DNA of 64,000 nucleotides from JABMMZ01 sp044341025 (lineage in GTDB: Bacteria > Bacteroidota > Bacteroidia > NS11-12g > UBA955). The notes below the pieces were generated by a model. The model was not told the origin of the DNA. It searched no databases and worked only from the letters and a program-made list of their open reading frames with translations. The position numbers and the translations under genes were made by a program. The first letter of the stretch is position 1. Each line of letters opens with the position of its first letter. Positions 9,118 through 18,059 of this stretch are shown here, piece after piece. The DNA lies in assembly GCA_044341025.1 (NCBI GenBank), contig JBIISM010000009.1, forward strand, positions 22,711 through 86,710, in the 5' to 3' direction.

Positions 9118-9537
9118 ATGCGTTTATTCAAGTTAAATAGGAACAAATCTGAAGCTCCAATGGTTGCAGCCTTTTCGATCTTTAGTATTGTTGTAAGTTT
9201 GGTTACTTTCCCTGCAATAATATGGTATAGCTTTTTGGTTTTTCCAATTATGGCAATTATCTATATGGTTTTACGAAAATTTAGATTGGGGTTTTTCAAA
9301 CAAGAGTGCTTTTTAATATTAGATGGTGAGGGGCTTAGGTATTCTTTTACAGTCATTCAAAGACCTAGAATTCTAAAATGGGAGCAAGTCGATAAAGTAA
9401 ATTATCAATTGTATGAGATCAACTTTAAATTAAAAGAGACGGGCGAAATCATTAGCATGCAAACCGGCTACTTAGAAAACGAAGCTGAAATATCTGACTT
9501 AAAAGCTTACATTGAAACGCAATGCCAAATGATGTAA
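9118..9537 (+). CDS. Small membrane protein with PH-like C-terminal region, function unknown
   Basis: The 139-residue product has two adjacent transmembrane helices (about residues 15-55) and then a beta-rich cytoplasmic region ('CFLILDGEGLRYSF...ILKWEQVDKVNYQLYEINFKL'). That layout resembles bacterial PH-like (bPH/DUF) membrane proteins, where a Trp near 'KWEQV' is common. It is preceded by its own promoter box and converges with the L,D-transpeptidase gene, whose stop is one base away. No function can be assigned. Confidence 0.7.
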   Translation: MRLFKLNRNKSEAPMVAAFSIFSIVVSLVTFPAIIWYSFLVFPIMAIIYMVLRKFRLGFFKQECFLILDGEGLRYSFTVIQRPRILKWEQVDKVNYQLYEINFKLKETGEIISMQTGYLENEAEISDLKAYIETQCQMM

Positions 9538-9538
9538 T

Positions 9539-10186
9539 CTAAGGTAAGATTGTGATTTGGGTATTGCACTCTGTGTGCGTAAAAATTTCTTCGATTTCTT
9601 GATTGTTTAACGCAACACAACCTCTAGTCCAATTGTCTTTCCAGTGGTTTTTTGGGTCTTGCTCCGCCCACCACAAACCGTGTATAAAAATATCCCCTCC
9701 AGGATTTACTTTGAGTTGTTTTGCTTTTTGCTTATCCGATTCGTTTGGGTACGAAATTTTTAAAGATTTATAGCCTCTACTCTTAGGGTTTTTGTATGAA
9801 ATGTAATAGGTGCCCTCAGGTGTTTTATTGTCCCCTTGAGTTGTTTTGTGCCCCACTGGGTTTGCGCCCAAAGAGATTCTAAATACTTTAAAAGTGTCGG
9901 CAAAATATGCGTACAATTTTTGAGCAGATTTCTTAACTTTAAATCGGGTAATTGTTGAAGTTATTGAAATGATTCTGTCTTCTTCAGCGGTTTCAATTTT
10001 CTTTTTAATTGCCTCGGGCGTTTTGGGCTTTGCGCTGCTTACGCTTGGGTTGTTAATTTTAACTTTAGGCGGGAAACGGTAAACAGTATCTCTATACACT
10101 TTGGGTTTAGGACCATTTGAACTTGTAAAAGAATAAGTGAGCAACCCAAAAAGGGCAAGACTCAATATGATTTTAAAGATGTTCAT
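9539..10186 (-). CDS. L,D-transpeptidase (YkuD-fold) cell-wall enzyme
   Basis: The 215-residue protein has an N-terminal membrane anchor or signal sequence (residues about 4-21), a Pro/Lys-rich linker, then a YkuD domain. The motif 'IFIHGLWW' and the catalytic 'RGCVALNN' (HxxxxxxxxxRGC type; Cys near residue 190) are intact. Such enzymes form 3-3 peptidoglycan cross-links or attach proteins to the wall in the periplasm. 'TTQGDNKTPEGTYYI' is the typical substrate-loop segment. This is a single gene between unrelated neighbours. Confidence 0.88.
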   Translation of the reverse strand: MNIFKIILSLALFGLLTYSFTSSNGPKPKVYRDTVYRFPPKVKINNPSVSSAKPKTPEAIKKKIETAEEDRIISITSTITRFKVKKSAQKLYAYFADTFKVFRISLGANPVGHKTTQGDNKTPEGTYYISYKNPKSRGYKSLKISYPNESDKQKAKQLKVNPGGDIFIHGLWWAEQDPKNHWKDNWTRGCVALNNQEIEEIFTHTECNTQITILP

Positions 10187-10226
10187 ATTTTTTAAACGCA
10201 GGTTACAGCAACAATATTGCCTTGAA

Positions 10227-12446
10227 TTATTTTTTCTTTAAAAGTAGTTTTTTCATAAAAACTTTTTCTGCTGTATGTAAAAAATTAACCATGTCCATCC
10301 AATTTTCTTTAGGAAGATACTGTGCTTTGTATGTTTTTTCAATTTTGAAAACGATTTTACCATCTTCAATGGTCGCTGATGTTGTAAATACCCCAGCGGC
10401 ATTCTCAAAATTAATATTAAAATCACTTAAATTTATACACTCATATCCGTCAGGTATTTCAATGCTGTTGTTCCAGTGAATTTCTTTTAGATTGCTGCTG
10501 TACACATCAGATATACGCTCTTGAACTTTGTAGTCTGATAATTGGTATTGTTCGGTCATTAATTTACCCAAATTCAGAGCAATAATTGATTCGTTGTTTC
10601 CCTTTTCAATTAGGCCTTTGCTTTTAAATACGACTTTAAATCCATAATCTTTTGATTCATCATCTGGGTAAGTGCCATCTTCAAATATGCGCAAGCTATC
10701 AATGCTTAAATCTGAGAAATGGTATTCATTGTAAAGGAAGGCCAGCATTCTTTCTTTGTAATAGTCTTTAAAATAAAGTTTGTATGAAGAGTCGATTCTA
10801 GAGGCCTCTTCGAACCATTTTTCATTCGAACTAAATTCTTTGAAGTTGTATAGGTCATTGTAATTAACCAAGCCGAAAAAACTGTACGGAGTTCTTAGGC
10901 GTTCGTAATCAAATTGATTTTTGATGTAGTCGCTAATGGCATCTTTTTGAGCGCCTTTCATTGAGTAGGTATTTACAAAGGCATAATCATAATCTTTGTC
11001 TTCAGAAATAATGATTTCCGAATTTTGAACATACATGTTTTCAGCCGCACCCACCACAGGATACTTTATTTTTTCCGCGGGCTTGGTAAGGTCTTTTGCG
11101 TCAAATACAATTAAATCTGTTCCAGAGAAGGAGCCAAATCTTTCGTAAATGTTGCTTTCTTTTTTATATGAATTTACGTACAAATCTTGGTCCTTTCTTG
11201 GAATGTATAGTCCCCAAGTAATTTCATATGGAGATATAATCTCAGACCAATCGCCATCGTATCGGTTTAAAGAAGCCATCATTTTATATTTGATGCCTAA
11301 TTTATCGCAAAATCTTGCCATCACCACTGTGTAAGCCATGTCGCCATAAGGCATCTGGTTGAGTTCGTCTTCATTTACCAAATATTCATGAAGCTTATTT
11401 AGTTTGCTAAATTTATCTTTATCGTTTTTTGTGAATGTTTTTAAGAAAGCAGAGAAAAATTTACTTAAGCCAACTTCAGTGTAAGGTTCACTTGATTTTT
11501 GGGTGTTTAAATAATAAAGAAATGTAGGAATATAGTTTTTGTTTTGATAGAATTTCCGGCCCAAAGCCACGATATCATCTTGAGAAACATTCGGGTCTTC
11601 AAATTGATAACTGAAGTTTTCCTTTTTAGAATTGTCTGATTGAATGAGGGCATATTTTACAACGGGATGGTGCAAATAATTAAAACTAAAGTCTTCCTCT
11701 TTGAAGGTATTAACTAAATTGTAATTGCATTCATAAGTCGTTTTTCCTGAATTGGCTTTTTCTGTGAATTTATAATTGCAGTTAAATGATTTTTGAATTA
11801 ATTTTAATTCATTTGGAACGCTTATAACGGTTACACTGTTTGCAATTGGGTAGCTTTCTTGTACAAATTTATTTTTAAAGAGCAGATATTTGTTGCGGTT
11901 GTGGTTTATGATTTCAATAATAGAATGGTCGTATTTTCCATTGGTGATTGATATTTTTCTGAAGTCTTTTGATTTGGTGGTAAAAGTAAATTCATATTTA
12001 TAATCAATAATATCCCCAATTTCTAAGCCTTCAAGTGGAATTTCTTCTTTTTTCTTTTCGTCCTCTTCCTCTTGGTTTTCAGCTTTGTCGTATCCATCGT
12101 CTGGGTAGTTTTTGTCGAAGTATTCGTATATGATATTGACTTTACCGCTTGGTTTTATTTGCTTTAATTCGTAGCGTTTTAGGTCATTGTTTTTTACCAA
12201 AGTGCTAAAATTATTAATAGCGGAAATGTCTTTTAACAAATACTGCGCTCTGAAAACAACGTTGACTTTGTAATCATCTAGGTTGTAATTTGTGTAGGTG
12301 CTCTCGTCCATCATTCTAACAATGACAACCGATTCTTGTTTGAACGTATCGTTATACGCTTGGCTAAAATATGTTTTTTCATATGGCGACTGACCAAGTA
12401 ATAATATACTGATAAATAAAAATGGGAATAAAAGTATTTTTTTCAT
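10227..12446 (-). CDS. DUF3857-type secreted protein, transglutaminase triad apparently lost
   Basis: The 739-residue product has a signal peptide (MKKILLFPFLFISILLLGQ) and the N-terminal DUF3857 beta domain ('YKVNVVFRAQYLLKDISAINNF', 'PSGKVNIIYEYFDKNYPD'). A central region aligns in layout with the transglutaminase-like domain of the neighbouring gene. Where that paralogue has GDCKGM this protein reads 'MPYGDMAYTVVMARFCDKLGI' (about residues 360-380), so the catalytic Cys is not in place and the following His motif is not evident. It is 20 bases downstream of its paralogue and probably co-transcribed. It may have a binding or structural role, by inference. Confidence 0.8.
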   Translation of the reverse strand: MKKILLFPFLFISILLLGQSPYEKTYFSQAYNDTFKQESVVIVRMMDESTYTNYNLDDYKVNVVFRAQYLLKDISAINNFSTLVKNNDLKRYELKQIKPSGKVNIIYEYFDKNYPDDGYDKAENQEEEDEKKKEEIPLEGLEIGDIIDYKYEFTFTTKSKDFRKISITNGKYDHSIIEIINHNRNKYLLFKNKFVQESYPIANSVTVISVPNELKLIQKSFNCNYKFTEKANSGKTTYECNYNLVNTFKEEDFSFNYLHHPVVKYALIQSDNSKKENFSYQFEDPNVSQDDIVALGRKFYQNKNYIPTFLYYLNTQKSSEPYTEVGLSKFFSAFLKTFTKNDKDKFSKLNKLHEYLVNEDELNQMPYGDMAYTVVMARFCDKLGIKYKMMASLNRYDGDWSEIISPYEITWGLYIPRKDQDLYVNSYKKESNIYERFGSFSGTDLIVFDAKDLTKPAEKIKYPVVGAAENMYVQNSEIIISEDKDYDYAFVNTYSMKGAQKDAISDYIKNQFDYERLRTPYSFFGLVNYNDLYNFKEFSSNEKWFEEASRIDSSYKLYFKDYYKERMLAFLYNEYHFSDLSIDSLRIFEDGTYPDDESKDYGFKVVFKSKGLIEKGNNESIIALNLGKLMTEQYQLSDYKVQERISDVYSSNLKEIHWNNSIEIPDGYECINLSDFNINFENAAGVFTTSATIEDGKIVFKIEKTYKAQYLPKENWMDMVNFLHTAEKVFMKKLLLKKK

Positions 12447-12466
12447 TTTTTGATTTCGAGTTTTAG

Positions 12467-14587
12467 TTATTGAATTTCAATATAGGAATTATAAAAAGAA
12501 GACAGTTTTTTGCAATCATTCATAAATGTTTTTAGCATTGAACTGGGTAGGTAATCTTTTTTGTTGATCATTGTTTTATTATACACTATCGTGTTTCCAA
12601 CGATCTTCATTTCCAATTTGAAGGCATAATATTCATTGTCAATATTTAGATCCGTTGGCAATGAAAGTACTTTTTGGTCTTTGTTTAAATTTAAAGTAAC
12701 CACCCGTTTAATATAATTTTTATGGCCAAGATCTAGGTCTACTCGTCTGGTGGAATCGAACCAAACCCCATCAAAATCTCTTTCCCATTCAATGTTCACA
12801 TATAAGCGGTCTTGGCCTTTTATTACTTGATCTTGTATGTTTAAGTCATAAGAAATTTCAGGAACAATGTCTCTGTTTCCCAAATCACTAGAAACGATAT
12901 TGCTTATTTTGAAATTGATGTTATTGTCTTTTAAATAGTTGTATAATACTTCGCTTTTGCTTTCTGTTTCTAAAAAGTTAAAACCGCGAATAAGGTCTAA
13001 TTTACTTTCACCGTTGAATGTTTTTTTAACATGGTTATTCAGCGTCAATCCATTTATACTTATGGTTTCATTGCTGTATGCCTCATTGTGCTCATACCCC
13101 CATTCAGGGATGGTTTCAATCGAGTAATTTTCTCCATTTTCTACTATGCATTTTCTGCCCTGAATTCTATTGGCATAGTCGTACATGGCAATATAGTTTT
13201 CAGTGCCATCTAAGAAAACAAATTTACCGTTGAGTTTAACTGCGCAAATTGCATGGTTGTCTACCGGCATGCCTGGCTGATCGTAGCTAAAATTTTGGTG
13301 CTTTGTGCCTATCCATACCATTCTTGCGTCATAACCTAAAACCTTCAACATGTTTTTTGTTAAATTGGCCATGCCTTTGCAATCGCCGTATCTTTTTCTA
13401 AATACATCTGCGCATTCGTCGGGTCTAAATCCTGCAATACCATCTTCGAAAGCGATGTAGCGGATGTTATCTTGTATCCAATAAAAGACTGTTTTTATTT
13501 TGTCTTCGTCTGTTTTTTTGTTTTTAACTAAATTCTTGGTGAATTGGGCAAATACAGAGGTGTCATTGGTTAAATTAGAAGACACCAACCTGTACCATCT
13601 GTATAAATCGTCTGTATTGTTGAGTATTTGATGGGTTCTTCCGTTTTTAGATGCAGACTTAAACTGGAAGTACAGCATAGGGTAATTATACGAAGGACCG
13701 CGGTCTGATTCGTAATTTTGGAAACCTTTTAAACGCTTAAACGTATACACCAAATATTTGATTTTTTCTTTATTGGCGCCTGTTTTAGGGTATTCTAAAA
13801 CGGTATCTTTTGTGTAAATAAGACCTTCAAAATTCTTTTCAATGATTTCAAATTTCAAATAATCATGTAGGGCAATTTTTATAATTTTCTTTTGTGTAAA
13901 ATGATCATCCGCTACATACATAACGCTATTAAATTTAGCATCTCTACATTCTTCTGTGTATTCGTAACTAACCTCTGTTCCTCTGATGGGCAAATTCAAA
14001 TCATAGATTTTATAACGGCTATCGGTCTTAAAGTACATATAGCCATCATTGCTTTCATCGCGTTTTTTAAGATTGGCCGTATTGTTGTCGATTTTTGCAT
14101 AGAATTTACCCACAGAAACCATAGAGTTGTAATGCAAAACAATAGGCTCTTCAACAAAATCGCGAATGGTTTTATACTCGTATTCATAGGTTGAAGTCAT
14201 AAATACTTGACCATCGGGAATAGGGTGTTCGGTTAATTCTGGCTTTGTTTTGCTTTTCGATTTTTTGGCTTTTTCAATCTTGGCTAAACTGTCTGCTTTT
14301 TTATTTTCAGAAATGTATTCCTTGTAGTATAGAGAAGAGTCATATTTGTCGTTAAAAGCAAAATCAACGGTTATTTTAATCCGGTCGTTCACAATGCTTT
14401 CTTCCGGAAATTCTTCAGCCAAATCACCCGCTTCTGAGATGTTGTTTGGACCAACATTAACCTCTTCTTCCCCTTGAAAAACTGCTTTGGTTTCATAAGG
14501 ATTGGGAATATGTATACGCGGACTTGAGCATGCTAGTAAAAATAGCAATAAGAAATAAATCACATGTTTCATGTTTTGGACTTTCAT
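12467..14587 (-). CDS. DUF3857 / transglutaminase-like lipoprotein
   Basis: The 706-residue protein starts with a lipoprotein signal ('YFLLLFLLACSS', Cys near residue 20). A DUF3857 N-terminal domain and a transglutaminase-like core follow. The likely catalytic triad is intact: Cys in 'RYGDCKGMANL' (about 400), His in 'VDNHAICAVKL' (about 443) and Asp in 'FVFLDGTENY' (about 457). A DUF3858-like C-terminal domain follows. Bacteroidota proteins of this type are exported, and their substrates are largely unknown. The start overlaps the symporter stop as ATGA, which favours the first Met; an ATG five codons on is also possible. Confidence 0.85.
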   Translation of the reverse strand: MKVQNMKHVIYFLLLFLLACSSPRIHIPNPYETKAVFQGEEEVNVGPNNISEAGDLAEEFPEESIVNDRIKITVDFAFNDKYDSSLYYKEYISENKKADSLAKIEKAKKSKSKTKPELTEHPIPDGQVFMTSTYEYEYKTIRDFVEEPIVLHYNSMVSVGKFYAKIDNNTANLKKRDESNDGYMYFKTDSRYKIYDLNLPIRGTEVSYEYTEECRDAKFNSVMYVADDHFTQKKIIKIALHDYLKFEIIEKNFEGLIYTKDTVLEYPKTGANKEKIKYLVYTFKRLKGFQNYESDRGPSYNYPMLYFQFKSASKNGRTHQILNNTDDLYRWYRLVSSNLTNDTSVFAQFTKNLVKNKKTDEDKIKTVFYWIQDNIRYIAFEDGIAGFRPDECADVFRKRYGDCKGMANLTKNMLKVLGYDARMVWIGTKHQNFSYDQPGMPVDNHAICAVKLNGKFVFLDGTENYIAMYDYANRIQGRKCIVENGENYSIETIPEWGYEHNEAYSNETISINGLTLNNHVKKTFNGESKLDLIRGFNFLETESKSEVLYNYLKDNNINFKISNIVSSDLGNRDIVPEISYDLNIQDQVIKGQDRLYVNIEWERDFDGVWFDSTRRVDLDLGHKNYIKRVVTLNLNKDQKVLSLPTDLNIDNEYYAFKLEMKIVGNTIVYNKTMINKKDYLPSSMLKTFMNDCKKLSSFYNSYIEIQ

Positions 14588-16050
14588 AGCGGTGTAGAGA
14601 GGTTTTTTCTTTTCAATAATAGTAAAAATATAAAGGTTAAAAAACCATTCACAAAAATAATTTCGTTACCAAATTGGTATCCGCCAAACCAAGCTTTTCC
14701 ATTTTGTTGAAGCAAATAGCTAATCACAGGAGATATAAGGCATACCAAGGGAATTAGCTTATCGTTGTAGGTGTATTTGGTAAAAAGTCCCGCAGCAAAT
14801 AAGCCAATTAATGGACCATAGGTTAAGGATGCCATACCTAATATTACATCAATACTTGCTTTTGAATTAAAGGCATACTTGATGAAAACAATAACTATAA
14901 GTAAAACAAAAGCAAAGCCAATGTGCACCCAATGTCTAATTTTGGTTTGTTGGTTTTCTCCATATTTTGCGTTCATTCCAAACCCTAAAAAGTCTATGCA
15001 AAATGAGGTTGTTAGAGTCGCTAATACAGAGTCAGCGCTGCTGAATGTGGCTGCGGTTAAGCCGATAATAAATGCCAAAGCTGTAAATGTTCCGAAGTAG
15101 CCCAGCGCCAATGTTGGAAACACATTGTCACTCACCTCGGGAATTTGAATGCCTTTGGTGTTTGCAAAGTGATAAAGCAGAACCCCTAAAGAGAGGAAAA
15201 GTACATTTACAATCACCATTACAATGCTAAACCAAAACATATTTTTTCTGGCTTCTCCCAGCGATTTTAAGCTTAAGTTCTTTTGCATCATGTTTTGATC
15301 AAGTCCTGTCATTGCAACGGTGAACAAAGCGCCACCTAATATGTGTTTTGCCCAAAAATTGCCTTTTAGATAATCGGTTTCTATAACTTTATTTAAGCTG
15401 CTGTGCCTCACTGTTTCAAATAAGTCTGAGAAATTATAATTCAATTGATTGGCAATTGCCGCGATTGATAACACAACACCAAGAATTAAGAACAGAGATT
15501 GAAAGGCATCGGTGTAAACCAATGTTTTAATTCCACCCTTGTAGGTATACAGTAACATGAGGGCAATAAAAACGGCCGCCGTTAATGGAAACGGAATGCC
15601 ATAGCCATTAAATACAAATATCTGCATCACTCCAATGGCTAAGGTAAGTCTTCCACCTGCGCCCAATAGACGTGAAATTAAGAAGAAAAATGAGCCAGTT
15701 TTTTGTGCATTTTTTCCAAAGCGTTGCTGTAAATAGGTGTATATTGAGACCAATTCAAGACGGTAATAAAGCGGCAACAATATATACATTATAATAAAAT
15801 AACCTAAAAAGTAACCAATAACCACTTGAAGGTAGGTTAATGAATTGTTTAATACTGCACCGGGAACTGATATATAGGTAACGCCGCTTAGAGAATCACT
15901 AAGCATTCCAAATGCAACAAGGTACCATGGCGATTGTTTGTTGCCTATAAAATAGGAAGCAGAATCTGCTTTCTTAGCTGTAATTCTACTGATAATGATT
16001 AAAGCGGTGAAATAGGATAAGATCACAGCAAAAAATATACTTGCACTCAT
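14584..16050 (-). CDS. Sodium:solute symporter (SSS family)
   Basis: The 488-residue inner-membrane protein has about 13 hydrophobic segments and SSS hallmarks. These are 'SGVTYISVPGA' in TM2, 'GLDQNMMQKNLSLKSLGEARK' in the middle, and 'GLTAATFSSADSVLATLTTSF', which resembles the sodium-site helix of LeuT-fold symporters. The solute cannot be read from sequence. A TTG six codons upstream (16068) would add a short extension; the ATG at 16050 is preferred. It is the first gene of a probable operon with the two DUF3857 genes, so it may import a product of their activity. Confidence 0.9.
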   Translation of the reverse strand: MSASIFFAVILSYFTALIIISRITAKKADSASYFIGNKQSPWYLVAFGMLSDSLSGVTYISVPGAVLNNSLTYLQVVIGYFLGYFIIMYILLPLYYRLELVSIYTYLQQRFGKNAQKTGSFFFLISRLLGAGGRLTLAIGVMQIFVFNGYGIPFPLTAAVFIALMLLYTYKGGIKTLVYTDAFQSLFLILGVVLSIAAIANQLNYNFSDLFETVRHSSLNKVIETDYLKGNFWAKHILGGALFTVAMTGLDQNMMQKNLSLKSLGEARKNMFWFSIVMVIVNVLFLSLGVLLYHFANTKGIQIPEVSDNVFPTLALGYFGTFTALAFIIGLTAATFSSADSVLATLTTSFCIDFLGFGMNAKYGENQQTKIRHWVHIGFAFVLLIVIVFIKYAFNSKASIDVILGMASLTYGPLIGLFAAGLFTKYTYNDKLIPLVCLISPVISYLLQQNGKAWFGGYQFGNEIIFVNGFLTFIFLLLLKRKNLSTPL

Positions 16051-16212
16051 ATTGATTTTCAATACCAAGTATTCGTTTTTTCAATACTTAGCACTGAGTT
16101 TTGTAATTTGTTCAAAAATAAAGTTTACCAATTGTCTAACAAAAAAATATTGTACACTAAACTAATATGATTTTGAATTGTTGGACAAGTACAACAATAG
16201 AAATAATAACTT

Positions 16213-16220
16213 TAAATTTG
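16213..16220 (+). promoter_or_regulatory. TAnnTTTG promoter box for msrB
   Basis: TAAATTTG matches the consensus exactly and ends 5 bases before the ATG at 16226. The transcript would be leaderless or nearly so. Confidence 0.5.
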
Positions 16221-16225
16221 TGAAG

Positions 16226-16624
16226 ATGAGTAATCAAAAGACAGAAGAAGAATGGCTGAATGAGTTAGGCGAAGAGTCATACAGGGTTTTAAGGCAAAAA
16301 GGTACGGAAAGGCCGCACACTGGGACTTATAATAAGTTTTGGGAAGAAGGAGAGTACGTTTGCAAAGGATGTAAGCAAGTTTTATTTGAATCAAAGACAA
16401 AATTTGATGCTGGTTGCGGATGGCCTAGTTTTTATGAGTCAATTGACAAATCAAAGGTTCTTGAAAAACCCGACTACACCCATGGCATGCACCGTGTTGA
16501 GGTGCTGTGTTCAAATTGTCAAGGACATTTAGGGCACGTTTTTACTGATGGACACGGAACCCCTACAGGATTCCGCTATTGCATCAACAGCGTATCTTTA
16601 GGTTTTAAGAAAAAGGAAAGTTGA
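16226..16624 (+). CDS. msrB: Peptide-methionine (R)-S-oxide reductase MsrB
   Basis: MsrB reduces the R epimer of methionine sulfoxide in proteins. The 132-residue protein has the two structural zinc CxxC pairs ('CKGC' and 'CSNC'), 'TKFDAGCGWPSF', 'GHLGHVFTDG' and the catalytic 'GFRYCINSVSL'. The reading frame extends to a TTG at 16178, but the ATG at 16226 is the family start and follows a promoter box. It is cytoplasmic, as there is no signal peptide. Two other methionine sulfoxide enzymes occur in the window. Confidence 0.95.
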   Translation: MSNQKTEEEWLNELGEESYRVLRQKGTERPHTGTYNKFWEEGEYVCKGCKQVLFESKTKFDAGCGWPSFYESIDKSKVLEKPDYTHGMHRVEVLCSNCQGHLGHVFTDGHGTPTGFRYCINSVSLGFKKKES

Positions 16625-16625
16625 A

Positions 16626-17945
16626 TTATTTTTTTCTGAAGAAAATCTTAATTGGAACCCCGTTGAAGTCAAAGTTCTGACGCAATTGATTTTCCAAGAA
16701 TCGTTTATAAGATTCGCTAATGTATTGTGGCAGATTGCAAAAGAAAGCAAAGCACACCGATGTGGAAGGCAATTGTTGAATGTATTTAATGGAAATGGTT
16801 TTCCCTTTAACCCCCGGAGGAGGCGTATTCTTAACAATCGGCAACATTAACTCGTTTAGTTTGCTTGTTTTAACACGGTTAGACATATTTTCGTGCACTT
16901 TAACAGCCGTTTCCATAGCTTGGAAAATACGCTGCTTGTTAAGCGCACTTATAAACACAACAGGATAATCTACAAAAGGTGCAGTTCTTTTTTTAATGTG
17001 TTCTTCATACTCCTTGGCTGTATTGTTTCCTTTGTCGTATAAATCCCATTTGTTCACTAAAATCATAATTCCTTTACCGTGTCTATGGGCTAAAAACAAC
17101 AAGTTCATGTCTTGCGACTCAATACCTTGCAGCGCGTCTAACATGACAATACAAACATTGCAATTTTCGATTGCACGCAAGCTGCGCATCACTGAGTAGA
17201 ACTCTATATTTTCTTCAACTTTTGATTTTTTTCTAATACCAGCCGTGTCAATTAAAACCAGGTCTTTGCCAAATGCATTGTAACGCGTATGAATAGAATC
17301 TCTAGTGGTGCCTGCAATATCTGTAACAATGTTTCTATTGTAACCCACCAAAGCATTTACAAAAGATGATTTTCCTACGTTTGGCCTTCCCACTATGGCT
17401 ATTTTAGGGAGTTCACCAAGGTTTTCATCATCAAATTCTTTGCCATCATCAGCAGGAAGCAGTTCAACCAATTTGTCTAATAATTCACCTGTTCCACTAC
17501 CTGTAGCAGAGGATATGGCGAAAATTTCTTGAAATCCTAAGCGGTAAAAAACGGCTGTTTCTGAAATTTGATCGTGGTTATCAACTTTATTGACAACCAT
17601 TATAACAGGCTTATTTGATTTTCTTAAAATATTTGCAAATTGTGAATCTAATTCTGTTACATCTGTTTGCACATCAGCCATAAATATTACGACTGCGGCC
17701 TCTTCAACAGCAATTTGAACCTGTTCGCGGATAGCGGATTCAAATATATCTTTGCTGTCTTTAACGTATCCTCCTGTATCGATTACTGTAAAAGATTGAC
17801 CATTCCACTCGCTGTCACCGTAGTGTCTATCACGCGTTACTCCACTAAAATCATCAACAATTGCTTTTCTTTCGCCGGTTAGACGATTGAACAAGGTTGA
17901 TTTACCGACATTGGGTCTGCCTACTATGGCGACTATTCTTGACAT
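16626..17945 (-). CDS. der: Ribosome biogenesis GTPase Der (EngA)
   Basis: Der is a double GTPase needed for 50S subunit assembly. The 439-residue protein has two complete G domains. G1 is 'GRPNVGKSTLFN' (about residue 8) and again 'GRPNVGKSSFVN' (about 178). G3 is DTGG and DTAG, and G4 is NKVD and NKWD. A C-terminal KH-like domain ends 'VPIKIFFRKK'. Length is normal. The gene converges on msrB with one base between them, and its start abuts the open frame of the gene on the other strand. Confidence 0.97.
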   Translation of the reverse strand: MSRIVAIVGRPNVGKSTLFNRLTGERKAIVDDFSGVTRDRHYGDSEWNGQSFTVIDTGGYVKDSKDIFESAIREQVQIAVEEAAVVIFMADVQTDVTELDSQFANILRKSNKPVIMVVNKVDNHDQISETAVFYRLGFQEIFAISSATGSGTGELLDKLVELLPADDGKEFDDENLGELPKIAIVGRPNVGKSSFVNALVGYNRNIVTDIAGTTRDSIHTRYNAFGKDLVLIDTAGIRKKSKVEENIEFYSVMRSLRAIENCNVCIVMLDALQGIESQDMNLLFLAHRHGKGIMILVNKWDLYDKGNNTAKEYEEHIKKRTAPFVDYPVVFISALNKQRIFQAMETAVKVHENMSNRVKTSKLNELMLPIVKNTPPPGVKGKTISIKYIQQLPSTSVCFAFFCNLPQYISESYKRFLENQLRQNFDFNGVPIKIFFRKK

Positions 17946-18059
17946 TTGGTCACAAAGGTAACGTTTTTTGTCAGTATGTCCTCGGCTGAAATAATCAAAG
18001 ACCTAAAACATACTAATTTGAAGTATCTTGCGTTACTTATTTTTATTGTTACCAATTAT

